24,663 nt of DNA from a virus. The stretch spans positions 1-24,663 of the IMG/VR virus record IMGVR_UViG_3300032309_000565. The stretch is one strand, 5' to 3'. Positions 24,009-24,663 of the stretch are shown in pieces. A model generated the notes under the pieces. That model ran no database searches, had not been told where the DNA came from, and saw only the letters and a program-made list of their open reading frames with translations. Position 1 is the stretch's first letter; the number at the start of each line of letters is the position of its first letter. The position numbers and the translations under genes are program-made.

Positions 24009-24663
24009 TATGAATAAAACAAGTTACGAGGTACGAAACGAATAGCGGCTTTCTCCCTATCTTCCTCCGATGCCAGCTGAAACTGTTGTTCATATTCTGA
24101 CTTAAGCATAGGAATTCGCATTGGATCAACCCCAGGAATCTTGACACTAAGGTGATACGCTAAACCAGCCACCATGCACGGTATAAAACGGAATGGAATG
24201 TCCTGTGTGCGAATGCCTGTACCCGCATCCTGAATACGGCGCATACGGTAATAAACCAATGTGAACTGGTTTCCAGGTGGGTTTGGAGTAGGCCAAACGT
24301 TAATACAAGGAAGCTGATTATTAAATACATCAACGCCTGTTAAATGCGCTGTAGCAGTCGTTCCGTTTTGACCGCGCCAAGCGTTAAGTATTTGATTTCC
24401 AACAATATTTTGATATGCAATAGTTTCAGATCCGATGTTTACAAAACCCTGAGTAGGTAGGTTAGCTGCATTTGCTAACGTAATTGTTGTATCGTCTGCG
24501 TCAATACCACCAACTAAAGTGGTCTGGGGTATGTTTGCTACGCCGCCACTTTGACGATTAATCCACATCTGAACGGGGCGTCCAGTGGTGTTTTTGTTAG
24601 GGATAGCCATATAAAGAGGCTCGCTAATACGGCTTAGGTTGATGTCTATTTGATTAGACTGAC
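24008..24663 (-). CDS. Head-to-tail adaptor/neck protein, 5' end outside the window
   Basis: The reading frame continues upstream of the in-frame ATG at 24610 to the window edge without a stop. The upstream residues INLSRISEPLY, followed by the ATG and then IPNKNTTGRPVQMW, look like the usual internal sequence of phage adaptor proteins ('LSR-S--EY--L-NK-T-GRP'), so the ATG at 24610 is unlikely to be the true start. A strand-rich insert with ADDTTITLANAANLP and GSETIAYQNI (residues about 30-80 from that ATG) precedes FRFIPCMVAGLAYHLSVK and an end with VDPMRIPMLKSEYEQQFQLA. The family likely forms part of the ring below the portal. The true N-terminus cannot be seen. Confidence 0.8.
   Translation of the reverse strand, partial: QSNQIDINLSRISEPLYMAIPNKNTTGRPVQMWINRQSGGVANIPQTTLVGGIDADDTTITLANAANLPTQGFVNIGSETIAYQNIVGNQILNAWRGQNGTTATAHLTGVDVFNNQLPCINVWPTPNPPGNQFTLVYYRMRRIQDAGTGIRTQDIPFRFIPCMVAGLAYHLSVKIPGVDPMRIPMLKSEYEQQFQLASEEDREKAAIRFVPRNLFYS

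Overview
The window is a contiguous piece of the late (virion and lysis) region of a tailed-phage genome, most likely a short-tailed (podovirus-type) member of Caudoviricetes. It has head-to-tail adaptor proteins, a nozzle-type tail protein, tail fibres, a lysozyme/holin pair and very large Ala/Gly-rich proteins that look like ejected internal virion proteins. There is no recognisable tape measure, sheath or major tail-tube gene. By eye the DNA is moderately AT-rich. The protein types resemble those of phages sampled from fresh water and of phages of aquatic proteobacteria; that host guess is inference, since no host-derived gene is present. No integrase, replication, terminase, portal or capsid gene lies in the window, so lifestyle cannot be decided.

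All 24 genes lie on the minus strand, so transcription runs from high to low coordinates. They are packed almost without gaps: the longest untranslated gap is 17 bases, and most junctions are stop/start overlaps of the ATGA, TAATG or TAGTG kind. No promoter, terminator, tRNA, mobile element or gene-free stretch is visible. The two end genes run off the window.

In transcription order: (1) 24663-22028, neck and connector: a 5'-truncated adaptor-like protein, a zinc-ribbon structural protein, two small basic proteins, an SU10-type adaptor and a small conserved virion protein. (2) 22013-17970, a 1347-residue tail fibre whose shaft is a long array of modules of about 55 residues. (3) 17967-15638, a cassette of small genes: a four-cysteine protein, a tail-assembly-chaperone-like protein, two 2-oxoglutarate/Fe(II) dioxygenase-like proteins and a cupin between them. 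(4) 15629-13290, a protein built of seventeen 22-residue repeats, and a second, shorter tail fibre with nearly the same C-terminal tip as the long fibre. (5) 13281-12189, a small zinc-ribbon protein, a holin and a GH108-type endolysin. (6) 12183-9191, the tail nozzle/hub protein, a small fibre-like protein and a second cupin. (7) 9194-1, an ejection-protein-like block: a 529-residue Gly/Ala-rich protein, a small GNAT-like protein, a 908-residue low-complexity protein and a giant protein (at least 1486 residues) carrying an HEVGH zinc-peptidase motif.

The parts that most deserve attention are the three-module super-repeat in the long fibre, the exact 65-base duplication in the 22-residue repeat protein, the oxygenase/cupin cassette between the adhesin genes, the shared tips of the two fibres, and the motif shared between two proteins of the ejection block.
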